Shown here piece after piece: positions 48,530 through 59,312 of a stretch of DNA of 64,000 nt (the stretch's first letter is position 1; the number at the start of each line of letters is the position of its first letter). The DNA is taken from the NCBI GenBank assembly GCA_037576215.1, contig JBANDB010000001.1:6696001-6760000 (forward strand), read 5' to 3'. Made by a program: the position numbers and the translations under genes. A model generated the notes under the pieces. That model did not search any database. It was not told the DNA's origin and was given only the letters and a program-made list of their open reading frames with translations. Source of the stretch: Armillaria gallica. Its lineage: Eukaryota; Basidiomycota; Agaricomycetes; Agaricales; Physalacriaceae.

Positions 48530-48800
48530 GCCACAGGATTTGAATCCATGCACTCAAGCTTCCAAACCAATCGTAGACCCACAGGGTTAGAACCTATGCG
48601 ATCCAGAGACACAATAACCAAATAAACCCTGTCCGACAAGCCAAAGGGTTTGAACCTCTGCCGCTTGTGGAAATGAGAACCCTCAAGCGCACACTAATCA
48701 GATCACAGGGTTTGAACCTGTGCCACCTGTAGCACTGTGCATTAAAGAAGGCCTCTGCATGAACACTAACCAGACCAAATGGTTTAAACCTCTGCTATTG
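48530..48800. repeat. tandem dyad array of family-3 copy 2, left part
   Basis: Units with CCACAGGATTTGAATCCATG, CACAGGGTTAGAACCTATG, CAAAGGGTTTGAACCTCTG, CACAGGGTTTGAACCTGTG and CAAATGGTTTAAACCTCTG at 50-70-bp spacing. Further units lie at 49469-49490 and 49533-49553. At least seven units are present, more than in copy 1. Confidence 0.8.
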
Positions 48801-48834
48801 TAAGGCTGGGAAACTAGGTGTAAACCAAAGATAT

Positions 48835-49440
48835 GTTTTCTGGCGAATTCTTTTGAATGCAAGAGGGGCTTCAATGATTCTGACAGACGTGTGCTGGATT
48901 AATTGAAATGAATGAAATGGTAATTGTGATTTAATGGTTAGGAAGATGTTAGGCAATGGTTTCCAGATACTGAATTGTATATAAAACTCCTGGTGATAGA
49001 GCCCTAGGTGGTGCTAGGCAGCAGCTATGCTTGGAGGGTAAATGCAAATGTATTAGTAGACCTGGCTAAAGATGGGGGAAAAAGTCCTCCCTTCTGTCTA
49101 ATTTACAGCTGCTTATATACTACTAGAGAACAATGAGTTTCCATACTTGGGGAACAATAGGTAGGAACAATGGGAGTACAGAACAATGAGATCAAATGAT
49201 AGAACAATGAAATTACAGAACAATAGAACAATAGGAGAGAACAATGATCAATATTTGATGATCAAAAGATCATGATGAGACAATTTAGCTACATGAATCT
49301 GGGTTTCTATTGTGATTTGATGCTGAGATCTTGGATATTCTCTTCTTCCTGTATGCTGTCTTGGAGCATGGCAAAATGTGAGATAGAGCTCACATTGTTG
49401 CACAGCCTGTACTGGATGTGCACACCATCTGTAGTATCTT
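48835..49440. other. unassigned insert with AACAATG repeats
   Basis: No counterpart in family-3 copy 1. Between 49125 and 49245 GAACAATG or GAACAATA recurs about nine times at 10-20-bp spacing. A TG...CA frame (TGTAAGGCTGGG near 48810 to CTTGCACA near 49446) could be a solo LTR, but no target duplication was found. Confidence 0.4.
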
Positions 49441-49641
49441 GCACATAAGAAACACTGTCCGACAAGCCCAAGGGTTTGAACCTCTGCCACTTGCGGAATG
49501 GTATACCCAACTAAGCGTGTGCTAATCAGACCAAAGGGTTTGAACCTCTGCCACCTGTAGCACTGCACATCACAAGAAACCCTCAAAACTCAAGAGCACA
49601 TCTGCAATGACACAATATCTCTTATTCTCAGGGTAGAGCGC

Positions 49642-51389
49642 TGATGAGCCTAAGACTTCCATGGCAACGGCAACACCAACTTGGAATGAGCTTGGTTAAT
49701 TAATGTAGTAGCATGGCAATCAAGGCGATCGTGTGTGCGAGTAGTTTGGTGCACCTCCATGCAGTCAATTCCTCAATAACACAAGATACACTGTGACTTT
49801 TCAGTCAGCGAAGTAGTACTCTTGGTCAAGGAGTACTAGTAGACATTGGCTGTAAGCCGGGAAGGATCTCGATAAACGAGATGGGACGGAATCTGGTATG
49901 ACTTGAATACCAAGAAACCGCAATAGGAACTGCAAAAATGGTCTAGAAACCACGAAAATGGATCTAGAAATCGTAGCAACGTGCTAGAAATCGTTGCAAC
50001 GGTCGAGAAAACGTGGGGAGGGACTGTAAAATGTGGGAAGGGACTGGAAAACGTGGGGAGGGACTAGAAAACATTGCGATGCTCTAGTAATCGTGGGTGA
50101 GGACGAGTAATTGTGTGGAAGGACTGGTAATCATAGCAATGCTCTAGAAATTGTAGCAACACGCTAGAAATCGTTGTGATGCTCTAGAAATCGTGGCAAT
50201 GGACTGGGAGACGTCGAAATAGCCTAGTAAACGTGGCTTGGGGTGTACCTAATATTGTGAGTTGAAACAATAGCAATAAACATACGGAGACTGCAAGAAA
50301 CTGGTAGAAATCGTAGCAACTGAGGTGCTGAGTGGGGTGCTGCAGCAATAGATGCACGGCAACTCTGAACAATGATAAAGATGAGGGTGATCCTATGGAG
50401 CTGAACTGGGCCTACACGGAGGCAATACTGAACTGGGCGATGAAAACGATGGCGATGTAGAAGGTGAAAGCGATGAAACAATCCTATGTGGTGAAAGTGA
50501 AGCGATGTTGTGGCATTAAAAGACAAAAGCAAGTTATTGACGCAAGATTTCGTGTATTGGTGCAACCAACAACGTTTAAAGAGTAAAGCAAGCGGTGGGG
50601 AATAACTTGGAGTAACCATAGCTGACTGGTAATGCCGTAGCCTCGTCAACTGGGTAAGAACTAGCTCTAAAAATGCGGTATCTACCTAGTTTTTATACTA
50701 CAAGTACGATTTTATAAATAGAATATTCTTCGAAGCCTTAGTAAGGCTGTAAGTCCTTGGCTTTTGTAATAGCCATAGTAAACATATGGTATTTGTGGTT
50801 CTAAAGTAACAGCAAGTCCTCGACGTTGCCGTGTATGGATGCGAACTGTGTGGTTTTATTGAGCGATGAGCGGATCATAAGGTGCTGTGTAGCTGCGGAT
50901 TATTGAGCTGCAGTTGCCATGCTGACGTGTATGCATGGGGCAACGATAATTTGAAGTCTTGGCAGAGTAACAGCCTTAGTAAACGCAGTCTATAGTTGCC
51001 GTAGCTGTAATTATCGTAGCTGGGAGGGTACTCACGTCAATCACATCATTTCATTAAATGATTGATGGGCACATCAACTAGTGCTTCTGAGTGATATAGC
51101 AACCCCGTTTTAGGATGATTGTCAATCAAAGGTGCCTTGCCATGATGGGATATGGTAATTGTGATGCGAGGCGAGCTGGGAAGGATAACGGAGTGTGTGA
51201 GGAGTTGATGTCATGGTTTTAGGACTGTATCTGAATGTTTGTGGCATATACTGCGAAAATCCACGGTATTATCAAGAGTTGGCAGTATTATGGAGTGTGT
51301 GAGGGTTATAATAGCGTCGTTTTGAAGGTATTGGGTGATGGATGGCTAAATCCGCAAATTCTGAGCATACAGAGCCTGGAGGCTCATCA
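49642..51389 (+). mobile_element. family-1 non-coding element, copy D (nested)
   Basis: TGATGAGCCT at the start and AGGCTCATCA at the end, with duplication GCGC at 49638-49641 and 51390-51393. Box CGCAAATTCT starts at 51353, 37 bp from the end. Almost identical in layout to copy B but with a longer 20-22-bp minisatellite (about 49915-50215). It sits inside family-3 copy 2, so it arrived later. Confidence 0.95.
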
Positions 51390-52326
51390 GCGCAAGTCAA
51401 CCAATCACTCAAACCGTACACAAGTGCTGCGCTAGCTTTCTATGCCTTGCATGCTACTCAAGTCACTCAAATGTTATCAATAAAAGGTCTATTCTCTTGC
51501 TCGAAGCTACAAACTAATCCCGAAGCTAGAGCACTAAGCTGAGGGCTTTCGTGCTCCAACAAGGGGGGTCTGAAACTTCTACACTATTACTATACTATGG
51601 TAGTTATATACAACATGCTCTACAAATTAATACAACCTGAAATAGTGACTCTTGGCTTGCAGAACTTCCTTTCCTGGGTGCCACACATGTCACCATAATC
51701 ACACCATTGCTTGGTGCTTACTCAGAGCTCTGGCTTGGGGCCAGATCCTGGTCTCTCAGCTGCACGACATTGGTTAGCCACGCTATCCACACGTACTGAT
51801 GTCACCTAGTATCTCCTCAGAGTTGTAGCCTAGCGTGCAACTCATCTTTATAGTAATAATATCTTCTAGTGATTTCTATAGTCTTCTAGGACCACTAGTT
51901 TCTAGTCTAGGCCTTGTGTGCATCGGCCAAAGTCAGAGACATCAGTCTTACTTCAATTATACACATTCTGAGGTCTAGAGTGCTAGCTCCTGGCATGGCC
52001 ATGCCTTGTGCATCATAGATCAAGGTTGCACGAAGTATCAATTATCTCCTGAGCTTTACTGGTTCTATTCTTAGCACACATCTTCTGTGCATTGTCAGTG
52101 TATTCAGTGTCAAGTGCTGGGGCTTTAGACTTAGCATGACCCTTATGGTATCACTCTACAGTTAAGCCATGTGCTCCACTGAGCATCACTCAAGGTATTG
52201 CATTGCCTGCACTTAGGACATTGTGCTCTAAGATATATCTCATTCCCTCAGTATCTAGCTTTTATAAAATGTATGTATTGATACATTTTGTGAAATTACA
52301 CATGTGAACGCTTCTCAAGAGTATCA

Positions 52327-53025
52327 ACAACTCAAATGTTTTCTTCACTCAAAACTGCAAATCTAATCCATTTCTTGAATACACCCCTCCTGACTCAGAT
52401 ATCATACAAGAACTCTCTCAAATGCCCCTCTCCTTTATGAACTGACTCAATTGGTCTGTTCCATTTTGTCTATCCATTCACAGACCAGTCACCAGGCTCT
52501 TGCAGTTTTCATATCAAATCAATATGCAACTGATCACCAGATGAATATTCCACAGAGTAACAGGACACCATGAAGCATATAATACGCTAGCAATCCAACA
52601 TGCAAACAGTCCTCGACATGCACAGCAGAACACCTGAAGGTAGTCCACATAAACCACTACATGGTTTTTGACCAGGCCTGATAGTTCACAGCTAAGTCCC
52701 AGTGTGGTCTGACCTAGCTTTCAGTTCAATATATGGAGGTCGAGAACTCAGGTGTTTGTAGTGTATTCCTGGCAGCAAGGTATGATACACTAGCTCTTAT
52801 GTTAAAAATGCTGATCTCTGTTTGTATCGCAGTAGGGCAGTGTGCATGCTCACAGCGATCATTGTAGCTGCCGCCAGACATGGTCTGACCCGGATATGCA
52901 TATGATTTCAGCTGGTAGGGTGCTCAGACCATGCCACATCCACAAACAAGGAATAACACTGCACCAGGGTGTTCCTTCATCGAATCTGCTTCACTCCCAG
53001 CCTTAAAGCTCTTGACCCTAAAACC
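52327..53025. other. intergenic, no gene recognised
   Basis: No ORF with a motif and no terminal repeats. GGTCTGACC-type words occur near 52715 and 52885, recalling the 47.8-kb tandem units, but alignment is weak. Confidence 0.4.
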
Positions 53026-53628
53026 ATGTCATCTACAATCCCCGCTCCAGATGACCAGGAGAATCCGCTGTTGTAAGTTTGTCTGCAACATCAATATTTA
53101 TTCGTCTAACCCTCTGAATACTTCGGTATGTACACTGACCCTCTTCCTTGGCTACCCCCCTGCTGGCCACTCGCACTCACCTGGATGCAGGATCAGTATC
53201 TCTGGCTTGACAGGATTTGCCCTCAGTTTGAGCAGGCTGTATTGTGACATCAAGTACAAATGTTTCTCCACAACATGTATCACACCTGGTTTCATATGTG
53301 GCTGGAAGATCCCCAAAACTGTCTCTCCCCCAAGTTCAGACTTGCCAGAGTCGAGATGCATAGGATTGTACATGTAACCACACTCACGAAGATGCTCATG
53401 GCTAATGATTTCTTCAAGGAGATTTACTGGTTACACATTATGGATTTGGGAGAGCATTGGGTCGTAGGTCGTCTTATACCCAGGCAATACAGTGGTCTCA
53501 AGTGGGAAAGTGTACTTGATGATTTGGTGGTCATGGCGGATCAGGCTTGGGACCGGGTTTGCCATCTGTTTGGGTATAACCATGCTTTAAGGTGTTCACC
53601 CTCAGAAGCCTTTGATGAAGAGTCATAA
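53026..53628 (+). pseudogene. Trp/Phe-motif small protein family, member 1
   Basis: Exon 1 starts MSSTIPAPDDQENPLL (53026) and ends at a GTAAGT donor at 53074; an acceptor GATGCAG lies near 53188. Exon 2 reads DQYLWLDRICPQFEQA, a TGA at 53245-53247, then MFLHNMYHTWFHMWLED, the signature of a family present at least five times between 53 and 59 kb (acidic start, WL/FL, D/P-x-F, then a W-F/W block). The rest (FFKEIYWLHIMDLGEHWVVG) is unrecognised and ends at 53628. The TGA is one step from CGA. Function unknown. Confidence 0.5.
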
Positions 53629-54105
53629 TGATACTTAGCTTGGTTTTTGGGCTTGTGGACACTCACATCGTCATGTTGGCTGGTGAGAATAACATCAGTG
53701 GACCTCATCAGCAACCTTCAATCATGAATCCTTGATTACAGTTGTCTGACTCTGGATGAATAATATGCTCTTGACCAACAATATATTGTTGGTGCCCCTG
53801 GTAAGATCTCCTACCTTGCAAGAATTTTTGGTTGAAAGTTTACCCCCAGCAAAATATTAATGCTCTTCTTGGCCAATAATGTATTGTTTGGTAGCTGGTA
53901 AGATCTCCTACTTCTCAATAATTAATGGTTGAAAAATTTCTCCTTGCGATATATTTATACACAGTGAGGTACAATTGTGGCCCTTCTTTTTGCATTCCCT
54001 CAGCCACCTTTCTCAAACATCTCTCTCACTGTGCTCATGCTAGGCGACACTCAAGCAACCCTGCCTCTTGTTGCACTGCTCCTGTCTGTTGCGTCCTTCC
54101 GATGA
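53629..54105. other. intergenic with tandem repeat
   Basis: It holds the 95-bp tandem repeat at 53765-53950. No gene was recognised. Confidence 0.5.
53765..53950. repeat. tandem duplication, about 95 bp
   Basis: ATGCTCTTGACCAACAATAT / ATGCTCTTCTTGGCCAATAA, then GGTAAGATCTCCTAC in both, then ATTTTTGGTTGAAAG / ATTAATGGTTGAAAA. Two diverged units starting at 53765 and 53860. Confidence 0.8.
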
Positions 54106-54374
54106 CCAAAAGTGCCTACAACCAGAGTATGACCTAACTTTTTTTTTTCTGGCTCGCTTTGACACAATTTGCAGTTTTCTTCCTGGCTCCAGATGAGGAG
54201 GATGCTATGTTACCCTTTCTCTCTGAGTATTGGGCCTGCCACCAGCAAGGAGGTCAAGCCTTGGAAGACATGTGCCAATGTTTGTGGGCAGCTTGGATTG
54301 CCAAGTTTCCTATCAGTTTTATTGCCTTGACTGGACGCTGTTCTACCAAGGTGGATGAGAGCGACTGTCATTAA
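54106..54374 (+). pseudogene. Trp/Phe-motif small protein family, member 2
   Basis: MTKSAYNQ from 54106, a donor GTATGA at 54131, an acceptor TTTGCAG near 54172, then FFLAPDEEDAMLPFLSEY, a Gln/Gly stretch and LWAAWIAKFP. It follows the same order as the other members: acidic helix start, FLSEY (where others have FLKDH), then a Trp-rich block. The reading ends at TAA 54372. It may be a truncated paralogue; function unknown. Confidence 0.4.
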
Positions 54375-55363
54375 AGGAAGCTTGAGGTATGTGACTTGTA
54401 TTTGTTCAGAGGCAGGGGCTGACCATCATGGCATCAGTGCATTGAGGCTTATCTCCTTCAGTTTGGTTCATTCACTGGTGGCCACAGGTTGGATATTCTG
54501 TGAGAGGCCGCTGTTTACATAGATGCACAGTTGCATAGCCTGGATGTTTTGTCTGCGGAGGTTCCATGGCAATAAGTGTCAATCACCACTCCTCTGGTCT
54601 TCATCCCCCATCATAGCCTGCATCTTTTAGCTCAGCGCTCCACCCAAAATTCCCTCTCACCCTCTCACTGTCCAATTGAACATCCTATCACTCCCTCGCT
54701 GTCCCCCTGCAAGGCTGCATTGCATACAGGTGCTATCTTCCATACTCCGAAAACCCCCTTGAACATGTATGCTAACCGCACACGTCATGGAGGCACAAAT
54801 CTGAAGTATCCAGCTGACGGCTCTCAGACACTCCTGTCATACCCTGTAAAGAAAACCAAGATTTCATCAATGCATCCATGGGGTGGATGAATATAAAACC
54901 CAGCAATCGTTGTCGCTGGGGGTTAGGTCATGTATCCACTTGGTCTTCATTAGCTGGTTGTTACAGGGGCTATCAATATTTCTTTCAATGTCATAGCTAA
55001 AGACATGTAGACATAGCTTAGTGCTTGACTGAATATAGAAATACACACTCTTTAACCCATAATGCCCATGGCTCACAGTGTGAACAAGTAGTCAAGTGGA
55101 AAATGAATAAAAAATACTTAGACAAGAAGAACCAAACCAACTGAACTACAACTCAGGAATAAATCATTCCAGGAGTGGCTGGTATTAATAAATCATTACC
55201 TACAAGTCAAGGAAGAAATTGGTTGTCGCAGGTCCTTTGGAATGACCAATTGAATAATGAATGATTGGGATCAAAGAGTCTCTTCATTAATAAATTGTTG
55301 GAATGTATGTACAAGCTTATTATAAACAGGAAATCATCCTATGAGTCCTGTTGAGATATCCCT
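54375..55363. other. intergenic, no gene recognised
   Basis: An ORF at 54576-54890 is Ser/Pro/His rich without motif. The stretch has a short self-complementary CAATCGTTGTCGCTGGGGG region near 54903 that seems to be chance. Confidence 0.4.
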
Positions 55364-55849
55364 ATGAGTGCCGCCATGCTTCACTCCCTCACAACACACT
55401 GTGAATTCTGCCAAGGAAGCCTGGACTTCACATTGAGTGTGGTTCGACAATCACACAGCAGTGACATTATCACCTTTGGTCAGGTATGGTCCCTTCAATG
55501 TGGACATCTACTCCACACAGAATGCCCCTATCAACTGCTAGAATATCGTTGAATGTGTTCCTTCACAGCAAAACCTCCGAGATCCTCCCCCCGATCCTTC
55601 CCTGTCACCAAAGTGTGGTCTTGCCCAGTCGCTACATGCACAGCCATGTATTGCAGCATCCTTTCTCATCATGGTCATGGATGGACAATAGCACTGGACA
55701 TGCAAGGTGCCATCAAGGCTTTGGTGCTGTACTCTCTGCATTCGCTCCTGGGAGCTTATGCTACAAGAGACTGTGTTCGATGGGGAACACTCGAAGAGCT
55801 TGAAGAAATGCAACTCCACCTGGGTTCACTTCACCAAGGAGGAATCTGA
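55364..55849 (+). pseudogene. RING-like Cys/His cluster protein fragment
   Basis: One frame with one TGA (55550-55552). Before it, HCEFCQGSL supplies C-x2-C, and WSLQCGHLLHTEC supplies C-x-H-x2-H-x2-C, as in RING-H2 fingers. After the stop, VWSCPVATC supplies a last Cys pair (C-x4-C, against the usual C-P-x-C). Such clusters usually bind zinc in ubiquitin ligases, but the spacing is irregular, so this is a RING-like assignment only. The TGA is one step from CGA. Downstream the frame goes on to 55849 without a motif. Confidence 0.45.
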
Positions 55850-57086
55850 CCCTGGCAGTCTTATCGACTCCCATTTCTGTTGAGTTTGCGACTCATTGGT
55901 ATGTCTCCAGCATTGACTTTGATTTGCTCTTTCCCATTGCCATCTTCTCTTAGGTCCCAAAGTCAAGAGCCCCCAATGACCGTCTCCATCTCCTCTGCCA
56001 TGGCATTGCTGTCCAGTAGCATTGCAAATGGTTATCTTATCAATGACCTTGTGGCAGAGACGCTGGTTAATCGCCCTCGCATCCCTCCTCAGTGGTAAGT
56101 ATATGTATCATAACCCTGCTTGACGCAGTACTGACCAGGACATTTTAGGCCCTCCAACTTGGATTTGTTTCGTGATTCTTTGTATCCCAGAGAACTTTAT
56201 GTACACAGCATGATACTGGTTGCACCTGGGAATATACCTCTCGCTCCAGGCTCTGAGTATGTCCCACTGTCAGTGTTATTTTGTGCAGACTACTGACAAT
56301 CAGTTAATGAGATGACCTACAATGGACTGGGTAGTTCCCCAATCTTGTCCAGCATGGAGGGTGGTGACTGAAGCTGTAGGCGGTGATGAGACCACCCGGA
56401 ATGCTGACATGGCTGTGCATCAGAGCTTGGAGATGAACACTCTGGTCTCGCTCTGTGATTCCATGCTCATTGCTATGGATACCAATTTCTGGTTGAGATA
56501 TAGAGATCAGGATGCTGTGGCCCAAATCTGTGAGATGATATGAGATTGGGAGATGTGGTCTCATGTGTTAACATAGAAAAATGAATCTTGTCTTGCACAA
56601 GTTTTGTATATATGCATAAGTCAGCACGTGAGTGGAAGGGAAACAATGCACCATACCAGGCTGGCATTGCTGTGCACTGGAGTCACATGGACAAGGTTCC
56701 TCCACAGTTTTCCAGTTTGCCTCTGCAACTGCGATCAAGGTTTGATCTTTCGTGAGCCATCCCATCGCCCTCTAATCACAAAAATTTATCGCATGTTTAG
56801 TGCCACCCCCCTTGTCTCTCACTCAAGCATTTTTCCTTGCTCAAATTGAAGGATTAATTATTGCTCTCCTGCCTCCAGCTCAGGTCGTAAGAATTTATTG
56901 TTGGCCATCTTTCATGAGTCATTCCATCTGCCTCTGTCCATCGCTCAAATATTTATTGTTACCAGAATACAAGGATTAATTATTGTTTGTGACATGAGTA
57001 CTGGCTTCCAATCGCAAGGATTGATCATTCGCAGCACATTTATTCATTGTTCAGTCATTTGTGAATACCCAGCTGCAATTACGGAC
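55850..57086. other. intergenic with AATTAATTATTG motifs
   Basis: Plus-strand ORFs at 55880-56098 and 56322-56543 have no motif. From 56850 to 57050 a word like AAGGATTAATTATTG or AATTTATTGTTGG recurs about every 50 bp. Confidence 0.4.
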
Positions 57087-57587
57087 TCAAGGAACAATGG
57101 AATCATGACTGGTAGCTATAGTCCTTGGATCTCCCACACCCTGGCCTAACGACAAAGTCTGTTGTACATGTAATTTTGTATAGCCTGGATGTCGCATTAT
57201 GTGAGGAGTTGTTGTGCGCTGAAAAAAGTCAAAGATACTCACTGATAGCTGGTGGCAGACGTGGGCTGCCTGGTCTGCTGGTTCAGATTTATCATCTATC
57301 GGTGGTGGGAAGTGCTCATAGTATTCGCCTAACAAGCGATTCCAGAACCTGTGGACCTGGTGTGTTCTTTGCACCTTGTGGAAGTCATCCATGTGATCTT
57401 TCAGGAAAGCACATTCTTGTGAGTCCAATGCCGACCTGCAAAGCATCTGTGCAACTAGATCAGTCCAGTTGCCATTGCATGTAGCCGAAAGACCTGACCT
57501 CTGATGAATGTTGAAAGGTGTTGAATATGGGGCTCTGGAGAGACCAGTATCCTCAGAGTTATATACATTTCTGCAGGTGAGTTTCAA
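57087..57587 (-). pseudogene. Trp/Phe-motif small protein family, member 3
   Basis: Core exon: SALDSQECAFLKDHMDDFHK, then VQRTHQVHRFWNRLLGEYYEHFPPPIDD. Close to member 4 (57886-58323): both share FNRLL/WNRLL, the FPP block and the same flanking non-coding sequence, so the two arose by tandem duplication of about 790 bp. An acceptor-like site precedes SALDSQ. No stop is present in the 166-codon ORF, but part of the ORF is probably intron. Function unknown. Confidence 0.5.
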
Positions 57588-57850
57588 GAATTAATTTTTG
57601 GTGACTGAGGCCCATGATTTCTGGCTTGACAGCATAAAATTTATGGCAGCAAGCTCGCTCTACATGCACCACTAGGATGGCTGATCATTGAGAAGCCATA
57701 CGATTTCACAGACGCCATACTCAGTTTCAAGAATTAATTATTCTGTACCATCTCACAGATGCTGCACTCGCATTCAAGAATTAATTATTTGCCCTCATGA
57801 CATGTGTATTCCAATGGTGTATTCTATTCAGGGACCACTCGATGCAACAA
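57588..57850. repeat. duplicated spacer, copy 1
   Basis: TTTCAAGAATTAATTTTTGG, GGATGGCTGATCATTGAGAA and ATGTGTATTCCAATGGTG correspond to the spacer at 58370-58570. Together with the adjacent ORFs they define tandem units. Confidence 0.8.
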
Positions 57851-57885
57851 AATGTTGATAAAAATGTTCCTTGATTGCCTAGAGG

Positions 57886-58323
57886 TCATATAATGTGAGG
57901 ATTTGTGGTGCACTGCAAGGATGCAAAAATACTCACTGATTGCCAGAAGCAGGCCGCCTGTTCTAACAATTGAGAATTGCATTCTGCCCTGTCGGAATTA
58001 TCGTTCAACGATGGTGGGAAGCGCTCATTGAATTCACTTAACAAGCGATTCCAGACCCTGCCAACATTGCATGATCTCTGGCCCTTGCGGAAGTCATCCA
58101 GGTGTTCTTTCAGGCAAGCGTGTTCTTGTGAGCCTAAGGCTGATATGCTAGGCACTGGGTACAAATGGGTCAGTCCAATTTCTGTTGCATGTTGCAAGAG
58201 ACCTAACCTCTGACGAATATAAGAAGATGTTGGATACAGAGCCCTGCAGAGGCTGGTATCCTTGGTTTTGTACATTTTGCACGTGAGTGTCATGAACTTA
58301 TCCTTGGTGACCGAGGCTCCCAA
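57886..58323 (-). pseudogene. Trp/Phe-motif small protein family, member 4
   Basis: SALGSQEHACLKEHLDDFRK, GRVWNRLLSEFNERFPPSLND. It is paralogous to member 3 (same length between landmarks). The N-terminal part MGASVTKDKFMTLTCKMYKT may include intron. It is open for 145 codons. Function unknown. Confidence 0.5.
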
Positions 58324-58369
58324 TTTTGATCTTGACAGTGAATAATTTATTGTTCCACATTCTATATGT

Positions 58370-58600
58370 GAGTTTCAAGAATTCATCCTTGGTGACCGAG
58401 GCACACGATTTTTGCCTTGACGGCGTATAATCTATTGTTGCACACCTGCTCTGCATGCACTACTAGGATGGCTGATCATTGAGAAGCTGTACTATTTCAC
58501 ACACGCTGTGCAGGCCTCAAGAATTGATTATTTACTCACATGAGATACTAATGTATTCTATTCACGTAGAATGCAGGCACTGGCAAAGATTCAATTGTGG
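58370..58600. repeat. duplicated spacer, copy 2
   Basis: TTTCAAGAATTCATCCTTGG, GGATGGCTGATCATTGAGAA and AATGTATTCTATTCA match the spacer at 57588-57850 in the same order. Confidence 0.8.
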
Positions 58601-58739
58601 ACAACATGATGCAACAATAAGTTGACACATATAGGTAGCTACCTCAGACTCGCCTTCCTCGTGGATGCGATGGTAGAACCACACTATCACATACTACAGT
58701 CCAGAAAATGTGAGATTTCTTGTCTGACATATAAAGGCA

Positions 58740-59040
58740 AACTGCTTACTTTTGTCTGATTGTAGACAGCTTCTTCTTCCGTGCAGGAATAACCACCTAT
58801 CACCACTGGGAATTGTTCAAAGTAATCAGGAAAGAAGTTATCCCAGAATCAACCAACATCGCTTGCCCTCAGAGCTTCACAAAATTCAGCCAGGTGGTCT
58901 TGGAAGTAGGCGACCTCTTCACGGTGGTCTATGTTCCTCCTAGGCATCTGGCTAGGTCAAAGATTAGCATCATGTTTGTTAGAGGTAAGCATTTTAACCT
59001 GACCTTTGAAAACAGCAGAAGACTGAAGAACGCAGGAAGG
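58740..59040 (-). pseudogene. Trp/Phe-motif small protein family, member 5
   Basis: Minus strand: HREEVAYFQDHLAEFCEALR, then a stop where members 3 and 4 have Arg, then FWDNFFPDYFEQFPVVIGG. More diverged than members 3 and 4 but with the same landmark spacing. No complete ORF. Confidence 0.45.
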
Positions 59041-59312
59041 ATCAAATCTTTCATATTTATACAGTGTCTAGCTACATTCCAACAATAATTTATTGTTGCA
59101 AACCAGTACGATATGAGTAGCCACTGTGCATACTCAAGAATTAATTATTTGTCACTATGAATCATGAATGATTATTGTGAACTGGCACCATTTTAGTAGC
59201 CATTGTGGTCTCATCTCACTCAAGAATGAATTCTTCATCACTATCACTTGCCCAGGTAACATATCTTGGGCTTTAGTTTGCGATTCCTCTTGATTGTTGA
59301 CGGTTTTTCACA

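Larger units (their letters stand above)
48111..52326 (+). mobile_element. family-3 non-coding element, copy 2, with nested family-1 element
   Basis: It starts TGAAGAGACTCTG and ends CTCAAGAGTATCA, with target duplication ACAA at 48107-48110 and 52327-52330. Box GATAGAAGCA is at 48224-48233 (113 bp from the start). The 3' box, TGTGAAATTA here, starts 38 bp from the end. It is collinear with copy 1 read on the opposite strand. A family-1 element (49642-51389) is nested in it, and a further 600-800 bp around 48830-49440 have no counterpart in copy 1. Confidence 0.9.

Noticed and set aside
48530..48800. Regularly spaced repeats suggestive of a CRISPR array
   Set aside because: Units are diverged, spacing is irregular, the host is eukaryotic, and the same array occurs in another copy of a mobile element.
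40697..52326. Family 3 as LTR retrotransposon pieces
   Set aside because: TG...CA ends first suggested LTRs, but the duplications are 4 bp, no second LTR or internal coding region exists, and the terminal boxes match families 1 and 2.
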